This document shows, in pieces, positions 63,099 to 64,000 of a stretch of DNA of 64,000 nt. The notes below the pieces were generated by a model, which had not been told where the DNA came from, searched no databases, and saw only the letters and a list, made by a program, of their open reading frames with translations. Within the stretch, counting starts at the first letter, position 1. Each line of letters opens with the position of its first letter. Position numbers and translations under genes: made by a program. Origin of the DNA: Paenibacillus doosanensis. Its GTDB lineage: Bacteria; Bacillota; Bacilli; Paenibacillales; NBRC-103111. The DNA lies in assembly GCF_025060755.1 (NCBI RefSeq), contig NZ_JANYUY010000028.1:35049-99048 (forward strand), in the 5' to 3' direction.

Positions 63099-63183
63099 CG
63101 CCGCTTCCGGCCCGGTTGGGTTTGGAGGATAAGCGGCCGAACGTTAAGAACATTTTGAGATAAAGAAAGGCCGGTGGGAAAGA

Positions 63184-63648
63184 ATGGTTTCATCTGCAAT
63201 TGCCTCTGTTGTGCAATTTATTTATTCGCGGCTTGCCGCAACGGAACTGAACTGGGCTTTGACGGGCAGTGCCGGCTTGGCTTATCAAGGCTTGCCTGTA
63301 CAGCCCAACGATATAGATATTCAAACCGATGAAGCGGGAGCTTATGCAATGGAGCGCATGTTTGCGAGCTATATCGCCAAGCCGGTAGCCTATTCATCCA
63401 ACGGCCGGATACGATCTCATTTCGGCAAGCTGCTCGTTGACGGCATCGAAGTGGAAATAATGGGCGATATCGAAAAATTGGTAGACGGACAGTGGGAAAA
63501 GACGCCTCCGCTCGCGTCCATAAAGCGAATCGTGCAAGCGGGGGATATGCGGCTTCCCGTCTTGTCGCCGGACTATGAAGCGGAGGCGTACCGGAAGCTG
63601 GGGAGATTCGAGAAGGCGGAAATGATCAGACTGTGGCAGTCGTCTTAA
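63184..63648 (+). CDS. Small nucleotidyltransferase-fold protein
   Basis: A 154-residue protein. The phrase WALTGSAGLAYQGLPVQPND followed by IDIQTDE gives the GS and D-x-D elements of minimal nucleotidyltransferases, and VDGIEVEIMGD supplies a third acidic strand. Proteins of this size and pattern occur as stand-alone nucleotidyltransferase-domain proteins and as distant relatives of AbiEii-like toxins. No partner antitoxin gene is seen beside it. GGTGGGAAAGA precedes the ATG. The IS110-type element begins somewhere in the 300 bp downstream. Function unknown. Confidence 0.75.
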   Translation: MVSSAIASVVQFIYSRLAATELNWALTGSAGLAYQGLPVQPNDIDIQTDEAGAYAMERMFASYIAKPVAYSSNGRIRSHFGKLLVDGIEVEIMGDIEKLVDGQWEKTPPLASIKRIVQAGDMRLPVLSPDYEAEAYRKLGRFEKAEMIRLWQSS

Positions 63649-63696
63649 AGCGAAGCTATCGACAGCGATTGGAGGATCAAATGGACGCCGCAGCGG

Positions 63697-63734
63697 ACTT
63701 TTTCACCACGCTTCTAAGAGAGCGGTGAAAAAGT
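63697..63734. repeat. Perfect hairpin near the IS110 left end
   Basis: ACTTTTTCACC (63697-63707) pairs with GGTGAAAAAGT (63724-63734), and the interior adds GCT/AGC. It has no T tract of its own beyond the stem. It could end the upstream transcript, lie inside the element, or be the inserted-into target, since IS110-type elements often choose palindromes. Confidence 0.6.
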
Positions 63735-63780
63735 GGCCGGAGAGTCGGTAGAGAGTTGGAACAGCGTACGCGGTCGCCTT

Positions 63781-63833
63781 TGTAGACGGATTTTCCCCGT
63801 GTGAGGGGTTAAAATGAAAGAAATCCGGCTACA
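63781..63833 (+). ncRNA. Candidate bridge-RNA stem with internal loop, IS110 left end
   Basis: TGTAG-a-CGGATTT (63781-63793) pairs with AAATCCG-g-CTACA (63821-63833) across one mismatch. Inside, CCCC (63795-63798) pairs with GGGG (63805-63808), leaving a large one-sided internal loop (63809-63820). IS110-family elements encode a bridge RNA with such looped stems in the non-coding end before the recombinase gene. The assignment rests on position and shape only. Confidence 0.45.
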
Positions 63834-63960
63834 ACAGTTATCATGAACGAGACAGACTCCCCGTCAGTGCAATGTCTTAGGTTAATTTTGGGAATAATGG
63901 TGTAGTAGAAGCTAAACCAAAACCAAAATCAGAGCTAAATTGCAAAGGAGAGTCTGTACT

Positions 63961-64000
63961 ATGAAGGATACCATAAAATACGTAGGCTTAGACGTATCGA
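63961..64000 (+). CDS. IS110-family transposase/recombinase, N-terminal fragment
   Basis: The last 40 bases encode MKDTIKYVGLDVS and run off the window. The phrase VGLDVS is the standard start of IS110/IS1111 transposases, giving the first aspartate of the RuvC-like DEDD site. AAAGGAG at 63944-63950 lies 10 bases before the ATG. The long non-coding stretch before it (from about 63650) also fits the long left end of this family. The rest of the gene, the second end and any target duplication are outside the window. Confidence 0.7.
   Translation, partial: MKDTIKYVGLDVS

Overview
The window looks like a chromosomal stretch from a Paenibacillus-type, spore-forming Firmicute. The grounds are moderate GC with AT-rich promoters, strong GGAGG ribosome sites, sigma-A promoters, very long surface proteins with S-layer homology (SLH) domains, YesM/YesN-type two-component pairs, LplB/YtcP-type sugar ABC permeases without their own ATPase, TGTCGAA (0A-box-like) sequences, and csaA and Rrf2 genes. 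No 16S gene or tRNA is present, so the genus is inferred. All but two of the genes read rightward. No prophage or CRISPR array is visible; one IS110-type element begins at the right edge.

Layout. 1-1.3 kb: end of an altronate/galactarate-type dehydratase and a short-chain dehydrogenase (sugar acid catabolism). 1.5-6.4 kb: single genes, namely an Rpn-type nuclease, a degenerate PilZ protein, a small GerP-like protein, a glycine-zipper protein, a winged-helix protein fused to a GyrB-like ATPase domain, and a DUF1697 protein. 7-11.2 kb: a response regulator with a SARP-like (OmpR plus BTAD) output and a large hybrid kinase with two kinase modules. 11.4-34.4 kb: three giant exported proteins in tandem (1817, 2542 and about 3220 residues), the last two with SLH anchors, followed by a small exported trypsin-like protease. 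An 11-bp-period direct repeat placed 8 bp from a -10 lies in front of the first giant gene. This suggests that the adjacent SARP-type regulator controls the surface cluster.

35.3-46.7 kb: csaA, then an MFS exporter-sulfatase pair, a divergent ROK repressor, and an operon of purine nucleoside phosphorylase, a second sulfatase, a 5'-nucleotidase family enzyme and an NCS2 purine permease. A shared AT-rich operator-like sequence lies before the MFS gene, the phosphorylase operon and the ROK gene, so the three units look like one small regulon. 46.9-53.2 kb: a sugar ABC importer (binding protein, two permeases) followed by a YesM/YesN two-component pair. 53.3-55.7 kb: Rrf2 regulator, methyltransferase and a thioredoxin-reductase-like flavoprotein. 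55.9-63.1 kb: an LplB/YtcP/LplA-type importer, a third sulfatase and a membrane-bound AraC regulator, behind a promoter with a cre-like site between its -35 and -10. 63.2-64 kb: a small nucleotidyltransferase-fold protein and the start of an IS110-family element with a possible bridge-RNA region.

Taken together, this is a segment for a soil or plant-associated cell that builds a large surface layer or matrix and imports sulfated or otherwise decorated glycans or nucleosides and breaks them down inside the cell. All family assignments come from reading motifs by eye; no database search was made.
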